DNA of 64,000 nucleotides from Sulfitobacter maritimus (lineage in GTDB: Bacteria > Pseudomonadota > Alphaproteobacteria > Rhodobacterales > Rhodobacteraceae). Below are positions 54,510-63,058 of this stretch, in pieces. Position numbers and translations under genes: made by a program. Location: contig NZ_JABVBB010000022.1 in assembly GCF_013346665.1 (NCBI RefSeq), positions 124,001 to 188,000 of the forward strand. The letters run 5' to 3'. Positions within the stretch are counted from its first letter, which is position 1; each line of letters starts with the position of its first letter. The notes under the pieces are model-generated. The model was not told the origin of the DNA and ran no database searches. It saw only the letters and a program-made list of their open reading frames with translations.

Positions 54510-55928
54510 ATGAGGTATCTTACCAAGCCCAGAGGCAAGGGGTTCTCTTTACGTATGCCCACGCCAGAGATTCTTGTCGGGACGCTGAACCCATTTACCA
54601 AGAAGCCGTTCGGTAAAGAGATCAAACTGGGACTGAACACTCGGAGCCATGCAGAGGCAGTACGACTTCGAGAAATTCGTGCAGGCCAGATACGACAGCT
54701 TGAGGCGGAGGCCCTCGCAGCAGCTGGGCGCAATCATGTGGGAAGGATCGCGGACCTTACTCCTGAGAGTGCGGCAGAATGGCGGCAGATGCGACAGGAG
54801 GCGGAAAACCCCGATAGTATCGACATCGTCCTTTCAAACCTTCTCGACGATGCAATGGAGAGCCGCGATCCCCAGCTACGAAAGCAAGCCAGCCAGTTCT
54901 CCAAGATCGTGTTTCGGGGGGACATGCCAATTGGGGATGCCTTAGAGATGTATCTGGAGGAGCGACGCCACGGTAACCCCTATGGCTATGATCCTCTCGC
55001 CACGACCACAGCCCAGAATGTGCGGTCGTCAATAAAGCACCTACTGGACTTCCTCGGCGAAGGCGCGACGCTGCACGACGTCACCACGGACAAAGCTGAC
55101 CAGTTCCGTATGGAGTACTTGCCAGTACGGGCGAGCGTAAAGCCTCAAACTGTAGCCAAACACACCACCCTACTGCGGGGGATGTGGACGTGGGCCATCA
55201 CAGACAAGAAGCTTTTGAGGGGGAAGGGGGGACGGCCAATTCAGAACCCTTGGACGGTTGAGGAACGAGGCATTCCAAGGCGAAAGGCGAAACTACGCGA
55301 CAGCGATAAGAGACGGACGCTCTATTCAGCTGCTGAGGTCTCAAAGTTATTGGCTGGTTTCCCTTCACGGGGCAGTCGGCAGGGAGACCTGATGCGGCTC
55401 CTGCTGGCCACTGGCTGCCGGGTCGATGAAATCGGTTCGCTACGGCTTCAATACGTAGACGACGACGGAGCGGGCTTTGTTATCCCTAAAGGCAAGACGG
55501 CCAAAGCGCGGCGGCGTATTCCCTTGGTCGATATGGCCCAGCGCTTGATGGCAGAGCGTGTAGCGCTTGCCAATCAACTACAGCTTGAGGTTCCCGCGGA
55601 AGAGCGGCGATTGTTCCCTGAGTGGCCGCTGAAGCCATCAACCCAGAAGATCAACTCGGCATCCCAGTGGTTCACGAGATACAGGCGAGAAGCACTCGGT
55701 AAGGATACAGATGGCAGCCTTTCGTTGCACTCTTTCCGCCATACTTGGCGCACCATGGCAAGAAGAGCCGGAGTGCCAGAGGACCACATCCGCGAACTTG
55801 GAGGGTGGGAAGACAGCAAGGATGTGTCCAAGGTCTACGACCACGGCCTGACTGAGCAACAGTTGCGAGATGCCCAAGCTGCGATCTGGGAAACATATCG
55901 GCAAGCTGGATACCTTCAGGCCTACTAA
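54510..55928 (+). CDS. Tyrosine recombinase/integrase of the island
   Basis: A 472-residue phage-type integrase. I chose the start MRYLTKPRGKGFSLR because it fits the N-terminal domain of this group (DUF6538-like); GTG at 54420 and ATG at 54459 are alternatives. Catalytic residues follow the family order: R304 in TGCRVDEIG, H407-S-F-R410, W443 in LGGWED and Y453 in KVYDHG. It lies 117 bp from the tRNA, and integration into tRNA-Ser is supported by the direct repeat. Confidence 0.92.
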   Translation: MRYLTKPRGKGFSLRMPTPEILVGTLNPFTKKPFGKEIKLGLNTRSHAEAVRLREIRAGQIRQLEAEALAAAGRNHVGRIADLTPESAAEWRQMRQEAENPDSIDIVLSNLLDDAMESRDPQLRKQASQFSKIVFRGDMPIGDALEMYLEERRHGNPYGYDPLATTTAQNVRSSIKHLLDFLGEGATLHDVTTDKADQFRMEYLPVRASVKPQTVAKHTTLLRGMWTWAITDKKLLRGKGGRPIQNPWTVEERGIPRRKAKLRDSDKRRTLYSAAEVSKLLAGFPSRGSRQGDLMRLLLATGCRVDEIGSLRLQYVDDDGAGFVIPKGKTAKARRRIPLVDMAQRLMAERVALANQLQLEVPAEERRLFPEWPLKPSTQKINSASQWFTRYRREALGKDTDGSLSLHSFRHTWRTMARRAGVPEDHIRELGGWEDSKDVSKVYDHGLTEQQLRDAQAAIWETYRQAGYLQAY

Positions 55929-56167
55929 GGTGCCACCATTGAGGACGACCCTGCATAGCTGAGGCCGAGAGCTTGAGCTTTATTTGCAGGGCTGGCTCAG
56001 CTGGTCCAATGCCCATGCTCTAAGTTTCTTCCACCACGACGTCTTGAACATCGAGGGGGAACTCAGGGTGTGGCCTGAGTGATAGCTTGGGTGTGCAGCT
56101 ACAGAGTGTGCGTTTTGCACAGGTTGAGACCAGCAGATTGGATCAGCAACCTGAAGGAACACACACA

Positions 56168-56932
56168 ATGCTACGAAGCTCTAATCGCGCTCTGCGTGGC
56201 CAGCGCATGTCGCTGCCGCTCAGTAAACTGAAGACTGAACCGGACACCTTCCAGTTCCGCGCATTTGAATGCGATGAAGATCATGTTCGGAGCCTATCGA
56301 ACGCGCTGGGCGTCGAAAGATTCTTTGACCCCATGAAAGTATGGAGGCGCGGTGAGGACGACTTTGTGGTCATTGATGGTCACCACCGATACGCAGCTTA
56401 CAGCGCCTGTGAGGTGAAAGAGCCGGTCCCGGTTGTGGTCTACGAATGTGTAGAAGCGGAAGCGTGCTTGTTGGCCCTACGTGAGAACTCTAAGGCCAAA
56501 CTACCGATGACCAAGACCGAACGGACCGATGCGGCATGGCGTCTGGTCTGCAGCGACTATGGGTTGTCGAAGAAGGAAACAGCTAAGGCCACCGGGGTCT
56601 GTCCACGGACAGTTGCGAACATGAGAAGGACGCGGAGGTTGCTCGTCGAGCGAGACGAAGGCTTGCCCAACTCATGGTGGCAAGCGATGCAACTAATCAA
56701 GCAGGCAGATGCAGTTGAGTGGGATGACGATAGGAAAGAGCAGGTGATTGAAGCGCGAGCGAACAAGCTGGACGATGAGATCGGTAAAGCGCTTGGCCAT
56801 ATGGGGCATATCCAATGGGAAGCAGTTGCCCGTGTATTGGAACGCCGGATCAGCAAAGAAAAGCTCGGCTACATTGTTGATGAGCTTGGCGGCTTGCGGG
56901 AGGACACAGATCTGGATGATCTGCCATACTGA
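56168..56932 (+). CDS. ParB/Srx-like DNA-binding protein of the island
   Basis: A 254-residue protein with an N-terminal ParB-like nucleotide-binding fold (LPLSKLKTEPDTFQFRAF, then VVIDGHHRYAAYSACEV with D70-G-H-H-R74) and a KorB/HTH region (about residues 132-155, GLSKKETAKATGVCPRTVANMRR). The ATG at 56168 has AAGGA upstream. It may act as a partition-like or regulatory factor for the island. ParB-like proteins in integrative elements often regulate or stabilise them. Confidence 0.8.
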   Translation: MLRSSNRALRGQRMSLPLSKLKTEPDTFQFRAFECDEDHVRSLSNALGVERFFDPMKVWRRGEDDFVVIDGHHRYAAYSACEVKEPVPVVVYECVEAEACLLALRENSKAKLPMTKTERTDAAWRLVCSDYGLSKKETAKATGVCPRTVANMRRTRRLLVERDEGLPNSWWQAMQLIKQADAVEWDDDRKEQVIEARANKLDDEIGKALGHMGHIQWEAVARVLERRISKEKLGYIVDELGGLREDTDLDDLPY

Positions 56933-57112
56933 TCGCAGAAGTTTTGGCGTCAGATATCTGAGCGCCTGACAAGAAAGGTGAAAGAAAGAGCTTACCCCCT
57001 ACGGGGGGGGGCAGGCGCAGAATGAGCCTCTACCTAAGATTGAAGCCTTTGTAGACACGGGCCGAACGGCGCCCTAAAGTTCCAGTAAAATTACCGGTAA
57101 GCTTTATTTGAA

Positions 57113-57943
57113 ATGATTGATCGCGTCTTCATCTATGATGGCTTAGTTCCATTCAACAACTTCAACGTAAACAGCACATTTAAAGCGCTGGCGCGGCCCT
57201 TCGGGGGTGGCTCAGCATTCATGACGGTTGTAAAGGATCTGCCTGTAAAAGAACTGTTCAACGAGCTGTTTGCATTTCTCGTCCTGCATGAATTGGCGCT
57301 GCCAGTGCCGCGATCCTATGTCGGATTTGTAGATGCATCCCTACCAGAAGTGTCTAAGGCGCCACCGGACGGACGAGGTCATAGGGTGGTATTCGCTTCG
57401 GAAGAGATACCAGCTCCGAGCTTGCGGTTCACCACTGGTTTACCGTCACCGAGTACCTTGCAAGAAGAACAATTTCTTCTCGACCACATTGTTCCGCTTA
57501 TATCCTCGTGGAAAGAGCTTGGAGAACTCTATGCGTTTGATGAATGGGTCGCCAACATTGACCGAAATGTTGGCAATCTTTTGTTGGGGCCGAGGTCTAC
57601 TACAAGCAATCCAGAGGTGTGGTTGATCGATCACGGCATGGCGTTCACCTCACCAAGCTGGACAGCCGGAGACTTGCTTCCAAATGCCGACTACCTGAAC
57701 AAGCTGAGCGTTTGGGCGACCCCCCGTCTATCAGTCGATAAAAGGCAGAAGTGCCTTGCCGCCGCCGCTTTGTTCGGAGCCAAAGCTCAGAACTTCGACA
57801 AAGACGGCAAGATCGAATACCTTGCTACCGTGTTCGGCCTCAGCAAAGAAGAGAGGGAGGCGGCCAAACACTTTCTCGAAGTTCGGATTGCGCAAATCTC
57901 TGACCGATCTCAAAAGATCCTGGGTTTAGAGGGTATGATATGA
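57113..57943 (+). CDS. HipA-like kinase of the island
   Basis: A 276-residue protein of the small HipA-like kinase group (HipA_2 type, PF20613 as I recall). Motifs: VVK41 and E51 in NELFAFLV, the catalytic loop W145-V-A-N148-I-D150-R151-N-V-G-N155, and the metal-binding W170-L-I-D173-H174-G. There is no HipB antitoxin-type HTH gene next to it. It overlaps the following gene by four bases (ATGA). Lower GC than core genes supports transfer. Kinase activity is inferred from motifs. Confidence 0.8.
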   Translation: MIDRVFIYDGLVPFNNFNVNSTFKALARPFGGGSAFMTVVKDLPVKELFNELFAFLVLHELALPVPRSYVGFVDASLPEVSKAPPDGRGHRVVFASEEIPAPSLRFTTGLPSPSTLQEEQFLLDHIVPLISSWKELGELYAFDEWVANIDRNVGNLLLGPRSTTSNPEVWLIDHGMAFTSPSWTAGDLLPNADYLNKLSVWATPRLSVDKRQKCLAAAALFGAKAQNFDKDGKIEYLATVFGLSKEEREAAKHFLEVRIAQISDRSQKILGLEGMI

Positions 57944-58869
57944 CTCCTATACAGTTCCCGCTTGATGGCCTACCCGACATCGATCGCAGCAAAGTCACAC
58001 GCTGGGCGCCGATCCTTTGCCACCCAAGGGAGGCCTCAAGCGAAACATTTGTTGTTGGCGTCGTTGCAGTAGGAGACAATGACTTTCATATCGAGTGTGC
58101 CAATCGGCTGTCTAAGTTGGCGTGTTTGTATGACGACGCCGCCATGCCAATCGCAATGTCTATCCAGATGGCGGTAGGATGGCTTGAGGAAGTGCTTTCC
58201 AGAAAGTCAGTTCCAAACTTACAGGAACTGGCTTTTCCAGTCGGAAACATTGAGTTTGGCGAGTATCACCAGACGATGGGGTTGGATTGCCAAGAGGTGG
58301 CCAAACACTGGATGGCGACACTCTCCTCTTTCTACGAAAAAACGGCTTCAGAGAACGCCCTCGAACAGAAGCTCAAGTTCGAAGACGCAATTTCAGAAAT
58401 CGAGACAACGAAAGAGCGGCTTCCTGTTCAGGTGCTTGGGATCATCGAAAGGCAGAACAAGGAGTTACTTGAGTTTTTCCATGAAGACGTCAGAAGCCGA
58501 CGCGCTCGCCGAGCCAGAGCAAACGCGCGGGTAAAGATTGACTACGATGGAGTGCGTCTGTCCGCAAATATCGACTTCTTCGATGTCGATAAGCCCGCCC
58601 CTACAGTCGGGAAACTTAAGCAAAGAATGTGGGATTTGGCAGTGCAGAGAGAGCGGAACTCTGCAAAAAACTTGCGGTCAAAGGAGTATGAGATGCTGGT
58701 CGATTTTCCACGTCATCGTCTGTTGGACAAGCGCCCACATCTCGTAGCACGGATTGAAGACCATCTTGATGAACTGGAGCGTCAGGCAGACAGAGAACAA
58801 ATTCGTTTCCGCCCCCTGCAGGGTGCAGAAGGAATTGGGAAGCACATTTTGGAGAAGGAAGCCGCCTAA
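57940..58869 (+). CDS. Unknown partner of the HipA-like kinase
   Basis: A 309-residue soluble protein not recognised. Near residues 34-60 it has ETFVVGVVAVGDNDFHIECAN, reminiscent of the start of DUF3037, a family known beside HipA-like kinases, but the protein is longer than DUF3037. About residues 137-180 are helical and charged (ALEQKLKFEDAISEIETT), the middle carries an Arg-rich segment (RSRRARRARANARVK), and the C-terminus is helical. The ATG overlaps the kinase stop. It likely works with the kinase, possibly as its substrate or neutraliser. Confidence 0.7.
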   Translation: MTPIQFPLDGLPDIDRSKVTRWAPILCHPREASSETFVVGVVAVGDNDFHIECANRLSKLACLYDDAAMPIAMSIQMAVGWLEEVLSRKSVPNLQELAFPVGNIEFGEYHQTMGLDCQEVAKHWMATLSSFYEKTASENALEQKLKFEDAISEIETTKERLPVQVLGIIERQNKELLEFFHEDVRSRRARRARANARVKIDYDGVRLSANIDFFDVDKPAPTVGKLKQRMWDLAVQRERNSAKNLRSKEYEMLVDFPRHRLLDKRPHLVARIEDHLDELERQADREQIRFRPLQGAEGIGKHILEKEAA

Positions 58870-59277
58870 TTTGAAGCAGCCCACAGCGCTGGGAAGAATT
58901 TGCGGCCTCCGAGTCAGTTCAAATGTTTGTGGTACGTGTTGATATACATCATGATTTGGACTACATAATTCCTGTAAGCTGTTGATATTTATGTGGGATA
59001 CATGACGATGAGATCGAATCCCTTCGTCTCCGCCATTATATGGCTCAAATATCTGACGTTGTTTGCCTAGTTCCGATAGCTTGAAGGTTCGCCGCCATCG
59101 TTGCCACAATCAGAAACTCTTGGTAGTCAGCCCGAATTGTTGCGGTGCTATCTCACCACTTGTGTAAAAACTGTCACTAAACTGACGAGATTTTACCAGC
59201 TGGATGAACCTAGGTGAATTCCACCGCGATCTGTGGTTTAAGTAGTTTCCTTTTTTACCCCTCTTTCCTGCGCGGCT
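58870..59277. other. Noncoding stretch with attR and decayed sequence
   Basis: It holds the right attachment repeat at 59014-59037 and then about 240 bp with no intact gene. On the minus strand near 59095-59145 a short transposase-like fragment may survive, but it is too short to assign. Confidence 0.5.
59014..59037 (+). repeat. Right attachment repeat (attR)
   Basis: An identical 24-bp copy of 54371-54394 (tRNA-Ser 3' end). Only the terminal part of the tRNA is present here, so it is not a second tRNA gene. Confidence 0.85.
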
Positions 59278-59598
59278 TGCGCGTTGATCGGCTCAACCAG
59301 ATGTGATGTGCAGACATCACCCACCTGCCGATGCGGCGAGGGCTCCTGTATTTGGTGGCGATTATGGGCTGGCACACCCGCAAGGTTTTGGCTTGGCGCA
59401 TCTAGAATACCCTTGAAGCTGACTTTTGCGTCAAGGCGCTGCACTTGGCGATCTACCGGTTTGGCCCGCCCGAGATCATGAAAACGGATCAGGGCAGCCA
59501 GTCCACGTCATTTGCAGGGACAGATCGGCTCCGACGGTCAGCTGTCCGTATCTCGATGGACGGCAAGAACCGTTTCCTCGACAACATCTTTGTCGAAC
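59278..59598 (+). pseudogene. IS3-family transposase orfB remnant, 5' part
   Basis: This is a decayed orfB (DDE transposase). Reading across frameshifts gives LRVDRLNQ, CADIT, YRFGPPEIMKTDQGSQSTSFA and ISMDGKNRFLDNIF, matching the DDE core (QGSQ...). It is interrupted at 59598 by the IS66 element. Stops and frame changes (for example TGA within the start segment) show it is inactive. Confidence 0.8.
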
Positions 59599-59671
59599 GT
59601 AATCGGTGTCCCGGGGTTACGTTTGAGGGTGTGATCCGCGCTGCGAGAACGAACTCATCTTATGATGGGGA

Positions 59672-60088
59672 GTGCGTTTCGCAATGTGCGCTACAAATTC
59701 GTTTCTCAGATCGCTTGGCGTTGAGATTTATGCGTCCGGCCACCGCCGTTGGTCGGGTACCGCAAAGGCACAGGCGGTTGCGGACACGCTTGAGGTCGGT
59801 GCAACGGTGAACGCTGTCGCTAAGCGATATGGTATCCTTCCGAACCAGCTATCGGCGTGGCGTCGACAGGCCAAGCAAGGAAAGCTGTTGCTACCTGCGC
59901 CGGAGGCCGATGAGCCGCTTTTCGCTCCACTGGTGGTTTCTGCTGGGCCGGAAGAGCCAGAAGCTCTGACTGTTCCGAATGAGGCGATCAGATTGATCTT
60001 TCGAGAGATCGCCATAGAGCTGCCGCTGCAGACATCTGCCTCTCGCATTGCAGAGATCGCCCATGCGCTTGAAGCTTCTTCATGCTGA
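59672..60088 (+). CDS. tnpA: IS66 TnpA (orf1)
   Basis: A 138-residue HTH protein of the IS66 accessory type, with TLEVGATVNAVAKRYGILPNQLSAWRRQAKQGKLLLP as the DNA-binding core. It overlaps tnpB by a few bases (60082-60088). The N-terminus is uncertain; the frame is intact. Confidence 0.85.
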   Translation: MRFAMCATNSFLRSLGVEIYASGHRRWSGTAKAQAVADTLEVGATVNAVAKRYGILPNQLSAWRRQAKQGKLLLPAPEADEPLFAPLVVSAGPEEPEALTVPNEAIRLIFREIAIELPLQTSASRIAEIAHALEASSC

Positions 60089-60476
60089 TGCCATCGCAAG
60101 GCGTTCGGATATTGATTGCAACGCGGCCGGTGGACTTCCGTAAAGGACACGATGGATTGGCTTCGATGGTGCAGTCGGCACTGGCCCAAGACCCCTTTAC
60201 CGGAACAGTCTTTGTATTCCGCGCCAAGCGGGCCGACAGGATGAAGATTTTGTTCTGGGACGGCAGCGGGCTCGTCCCTCTCGGGACATTGCTCCGCAAT
60301 GCCCTGCCGGGCAGTGGATGACCTACAAGCGACTTGAGGAGAACAGCTTCATTTGGCCTGCCATTCGAGAAGGGGTGATCACCTTGAACCGTCCTCAATT
60401 TGAGGCGCTTTTTGCAGGGTTGGACTGGCGTCGGGTGCGCTCTTTAGAACCCCGCAGACCGGCTGCGGCAGAGTGA
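60082..60476 (+). pseudogene. tnpB: IS66 TnpB (orf2), split by a 41-nt hairpin insertion
   Basis: The protein runs from GVRILIATRPVDFRKGHDGLA to ILFWDGSGLV, then is interrupted at 60276-60316. Removing exactly 41 nt rejoins the frame as GLV-MTYKRLEENSFIWPAI and it stays open to TGA at 60474-60476. As written the frame shifts and stops at 60319-60321. No other defects are seen in the gene. Confidence 0.85.
60276..60311 (+). repeat. 36-nt hairpin element, copy A (in tnpB)
   Basis: Layout 5' to 3': CCC, TCTC, GGG, A, CATTGC, loop TCC, GCAATG, CCC, TGCC, GGG. It makes an outer 3-bp stem, a 4x4 internal loop, an inner 3-bp stem, a bulged A and a 6-bp stem with a 3-nt loop. Five more bases (CAGTG) complete the 41-nt insertion. 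Confidence 0.85.
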
Positions 60477-60531
60477 CTCGGGGGCGCAAAAGGTCTGCCC
60501 ATTTGGGCGTAAATCAAGCTATAATCCGGGC

Positions 60532-62165
60532 ATGTCCAACCTGCCGCCCATCGATATATCCGCCATCCCCGAGAGCCAGCGTGAAGCTGTCTTGGCGGTG
60601 CTGCGAGAGAACAAATCGCTGAAGCAAGAGACGACCGGGCTGCAAACCAAAACATCCGAGCTGGAAGTTTTGGTTAAGCGTCTGGAGCACCTGATTGCCG
60701 AACTCAAGAACGCTACACATGGCAAGCGCTCGGAGAAGTTAAGCGAGGATGAGCGGCAGCTGGCTTTTGAAGACCTTGAGGTTGCGGTCGCGGAAGTTGA
60801 GACTCAGCAAGCTGAGCAGACCTCCTCAGAGGCACGGCCTCGCAAAGCTGCCCGGCGCAACCGTGGCAATCTTCCCGCAGACCTTCCACGGGTTGAACGG
60901 GTGGTCGAACCTCAGAGTTTGAGCTGTCCCTGCGGATGCGGCGAGATGCACCGTATTGGCGAAGACCGCACCGAGCGACTGGATATCATTCCAGCGCAGC
61001 TGCGTGTCATCGTCACCGTTCGCCCCAAATATGCTTGCCGTTCCTGCGCTGAAGGTATCACGCAGGCCCCGGCTCCTGCGCATCTGATCGAAGGCGGGTT
61101 GCCGACTGAGGGCGCCATCGCACATGTGCTTGTCAGCAAATTCTCAGACCACTTGCCGTTGTATCGTCAAAGCCAAATCCTTGCCCGCTCCGGCGTTGAT
61201 ATCCACCGCAGCACTTTGGCCGATTGGGTCGGCACAGCGGCTTTCCATCTTAGCCCTGTCGTGGACCGCTTGGCTGAGCATCTAAAGAAGTCCGGCAAGC
61301 TATTTATGCCCTCTCGGCAGCATGCTGTGCATGCGCCTGCCGGGTAAGAGACGAGACAACGGCCCCCGTTCTGGACCCAGGTCGAGGCCGCACGAAGACA
61401 GGATACCTTTGGGCACTGGCGCGCGACGACCGAGGATGGGGTGGAGATGATCCACCAGGCGTTGTCTTCACCTATGCCCCAAGTCGTGCAGGGCAGAATG
61501 CAGAGCAGATCTTGCGGGGCTTTGACGGCACTCTGCAACTGGACGGCTATGCTGGCTACAACCGGCTGACGCGCCCGTCGCGGAAAGGCGGCGCGCCGAT
61601 CACCGTCGCGTATTGTTGGGCACACGCGCGTCGCAAGCTGAAAGAGGTCTTTGACCGAGACGGCTCAGAGATCGCCGCAGAAGGGCTGCGTCGGATCGCA
61701 GAGTTCTACCGCATTGAAAGCGAGATCCGTGGGATGGGTCCCGGTCAGCGCCTTTCAGCACGACAGACCCGCACGGCGCAATTGATTACAGAGTTCGGCG
61801 AGTGGCTTCAGAACCAACGGCGCAGGATCTCCTCGAAGTCCCGCCTCGGCGAGAAGTTGACCTATATCCATAGGCAATGGAGCGGGCTGCAGACCTTCCT
61901 GCACGACGGCCGGGTCGAGATCGACTCTAATGCAGTCGAGAACCTGATCCGCCCAATTGCCTTGACGCGAAAAAATGCGCTTTTTGCCGGTCACGACGAA
62001 GGTGGTCACGCCTGGGGCCGCATCGCATCTCTCATCGCTACTGCGAAGGTCAATGATGTCGAACCGTTCGCATACCTCAAAGCGACCCTTGAAGCGATTG
62101 CGTCAGGTCATTCTGCCAATCGCATCGACGACCTTCTTCCGTGGAATTTCCAGCCGTCAAGCTGA
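60532..62165 (+). pseudogene. tnpC: IS66 TnpC (transposase), split by a 41-nt hairpin insertion
   Basis: Full-length IS66 transposase apart from one insertion at 61309-61349. The first part (from MSNLPPIDIS) contains a coiled coil with VKRLEHLIAELKNATHG and the zinc-finger region CPCGCGEMH and YACRSC, ending KKSGKLFM. The second part resumes as DETTAPVLDPGRGRTKTGYLWALARDDRGWG and runs to WNFQPSS. Removing 41 nt restores an unbroken frame, and the insertion falls just before the first catalytic Asp (MDETT). In its present form it ends at TAA (61345-61347). Confidence 0.88.
61309..61344 (+). repeat. 36-nt hairpin element, copy B (in tnpC)
   Basis: Same layout as copy A: CCC, TCTC, GGC, A, GCATGC, loop TGT, GCATGC, GCC, TGCC, GGG. 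The outer pieces are identical to copy A and the stem bases differ but still pair. Five further bases (TAAGA) complete the 41-nt insertion. Confidence 0.85.
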
Positions 62166-62201
62166 TCCCAAGTGCTGGGAAGACACCGCTTACAATTGTC
62201 C

Positions 62202-62406
62202 CCGTTGGCGGTCGCTGAAATACGAGTGCGTCTATCTGCATGCGTGGGAGAGCGGTTCAGAGGCCAAGGCGGGCATTGGGAAATGGATCGAGTACTACAA
62301 TCACAAGCGATCCCATTCCTCGCTTGGCGGCAGGCCACGTGCCGTGGTGTATTCGAAAAGAAACGAAACAGCCAACTCCGATCAGCAGGTGCAAAGAGTA
62401 GCTTAA
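62202..62406 (+). pseudogene. IS3-family transposase orfB remnant, 3' part
   Basis: Continues the interrupted orfB: WRSLKYECVYLHAWESGSEA, then KWIEYYNHKRSHSSLGGRPRAVVY and the terminal QQVQRVA. The 5' part is at 59278-59598, and the intervening sequence is the IS66 element. Confidence 0.82.
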
Positions 62407-62473
62407 TCTAGGCCAGATATTATCCAAACTAAGGGGGAGTAGCTCAGGCTCCTTTGATGTCTTTTATTTTGTT

Positions 62474-62736
62474 TTCGAACAGAACGGAATCAACGATGCA
62501 AATCCGGGCGGTTCTGATATGGCTGGCAGAACCAGCTTGCCGTCTTTGGCAAGCCGTTGCCATTCTTAAATCCGGTTCGCGCGCAGCCCATATCTGTCGG
62601 AAACATCACGAACCGCCACCCAGGCTCAAGAGTCTAAGCCACAACTTGCGCCTTGAAATCACCAGGCTATCGCCGTCGGCCAGTAGCGGGGACGTCGACT
62701 CCTTCCGACTGAAACAACTCCAGCGTATTTTTCATG
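62474..62736 (-). pseudogene. Second IS66 tnpA remnant (minus strand)
   Basis: The minus strand reads MKNTLELFQSEGVDVPATGRRR, stop, then PGDFKAQVVA, stop, and after a frame change VRDVSDRYGLRANRI, stop, EWQRLAKDGKLVLPAI. This is the IS66 orf1 pattern with several stops. A probable terminal inverted repeat, GTAAGCGGCGGCTGAC on the minus strand, lies at 62804-62819. Confidence 0.75.
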
Positions 62737-62803
62737 AAGAACTCCCTCCCTGTCCCAAAAACGGCATGGCTTCCGAAAAAAGGCGCATCAAAAATAAGTG
62801 GGG

Positions 62804-62819
62804 GTCAGCCGCCGCTTAC
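62804..62819 (-). repeat. IS66-type terminal inverted repeat of the second remnant
   Basis: GTAAGCGGCGGCTGAC (minus strand) fits the start of IS66 elements. It lies 68 bp upstream of the tnpA remnant, as expected, and no matching right end is seen. Confidence 0.6.
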
Positions 62820-63058
62820 GCGGATTGCGGTGGTTAACGTAGATTTAGAGATCGCTCGCCGCGCAAAGCTTCCATTGACGCTGTACCAGCTAGTTTTGAC
62901 AAGATTGCTGTTAGGCCGTGGTAATCAAGACGCCGCTTGAGCCTCTCGCTCTGGTCTGCTGAGGCAGGAACTTTCTGCTAACTCGTCATTTGTGTCAGTG
63001 TGATTGCCGCCCTTAACTACCGGGTCCCCATACTAGCAAAGATTGGGCTTTGGCGCCC
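62820..63058. other. Noncoding stretch beside the unknown gene
   Basis: No plausible gene or repeat. It separates the IS66 remnant from the 3' end of the unknown gene. Confidence 0.5.

Larger units (their letters stand above)
54371..59037. mobile_element. Small integrative island in tRNA-Ser
   Basis: About 4.6 kb bounded by the 24-bp direct repeat. It starts with the integrase, next to the intact tRNA as usual, and holds int, a ParB-like gene, a HipA-like kinase gene and a partner gene, all in the same direction. Codon use looks less GC-rich than the core. No conjugation or replication genes are seen, so it is probably an integrative element or its remnant that needs helper functions. Confidence 0.8.
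59599..62193 (+). mobile_element. IS66-family insertion sequence, nearly intact
   Basis: The ends are inverted repeats: GTAATCGGTGTC at 59599-59610 and GACACCGCTTAC at 62182-62193 (one mismatch). It holds tnpA, tnpB and tnpC in the usual order, and interrupts the IS3-type orfB. No clean 8-bp target duplication is seen (tgtcgaac left, aattgtcc right). The only defects visible are the two 41-nt insertions in tnpB and tnpC. Confidence 0.88.

Noticed and set aside
59041..59150. Possible minus-strand transposase fragment
   Set aside because: Too short and degraded to assign to a family.
60276..61349. Translational bypass of the two IS66 inserts by matched codons
   Set aside because: No identical take-off and landing codons fit both inserts, and the inserts sit in different frames relative to the hairpin. 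Kept only as a weak alternative.
59591..62201. 8-bp target site duplication for the IS66 element
   Set aside because: The flanks tgtcgaac and aattgtcc do not match; only TGTC is shared, offset by position.
62454..62837. Plus-strand frame of 127 residues
   Set aside because: The opposite strand carries the recognisable IS66 tnpA remnant over the same interval, so this is its shadow.
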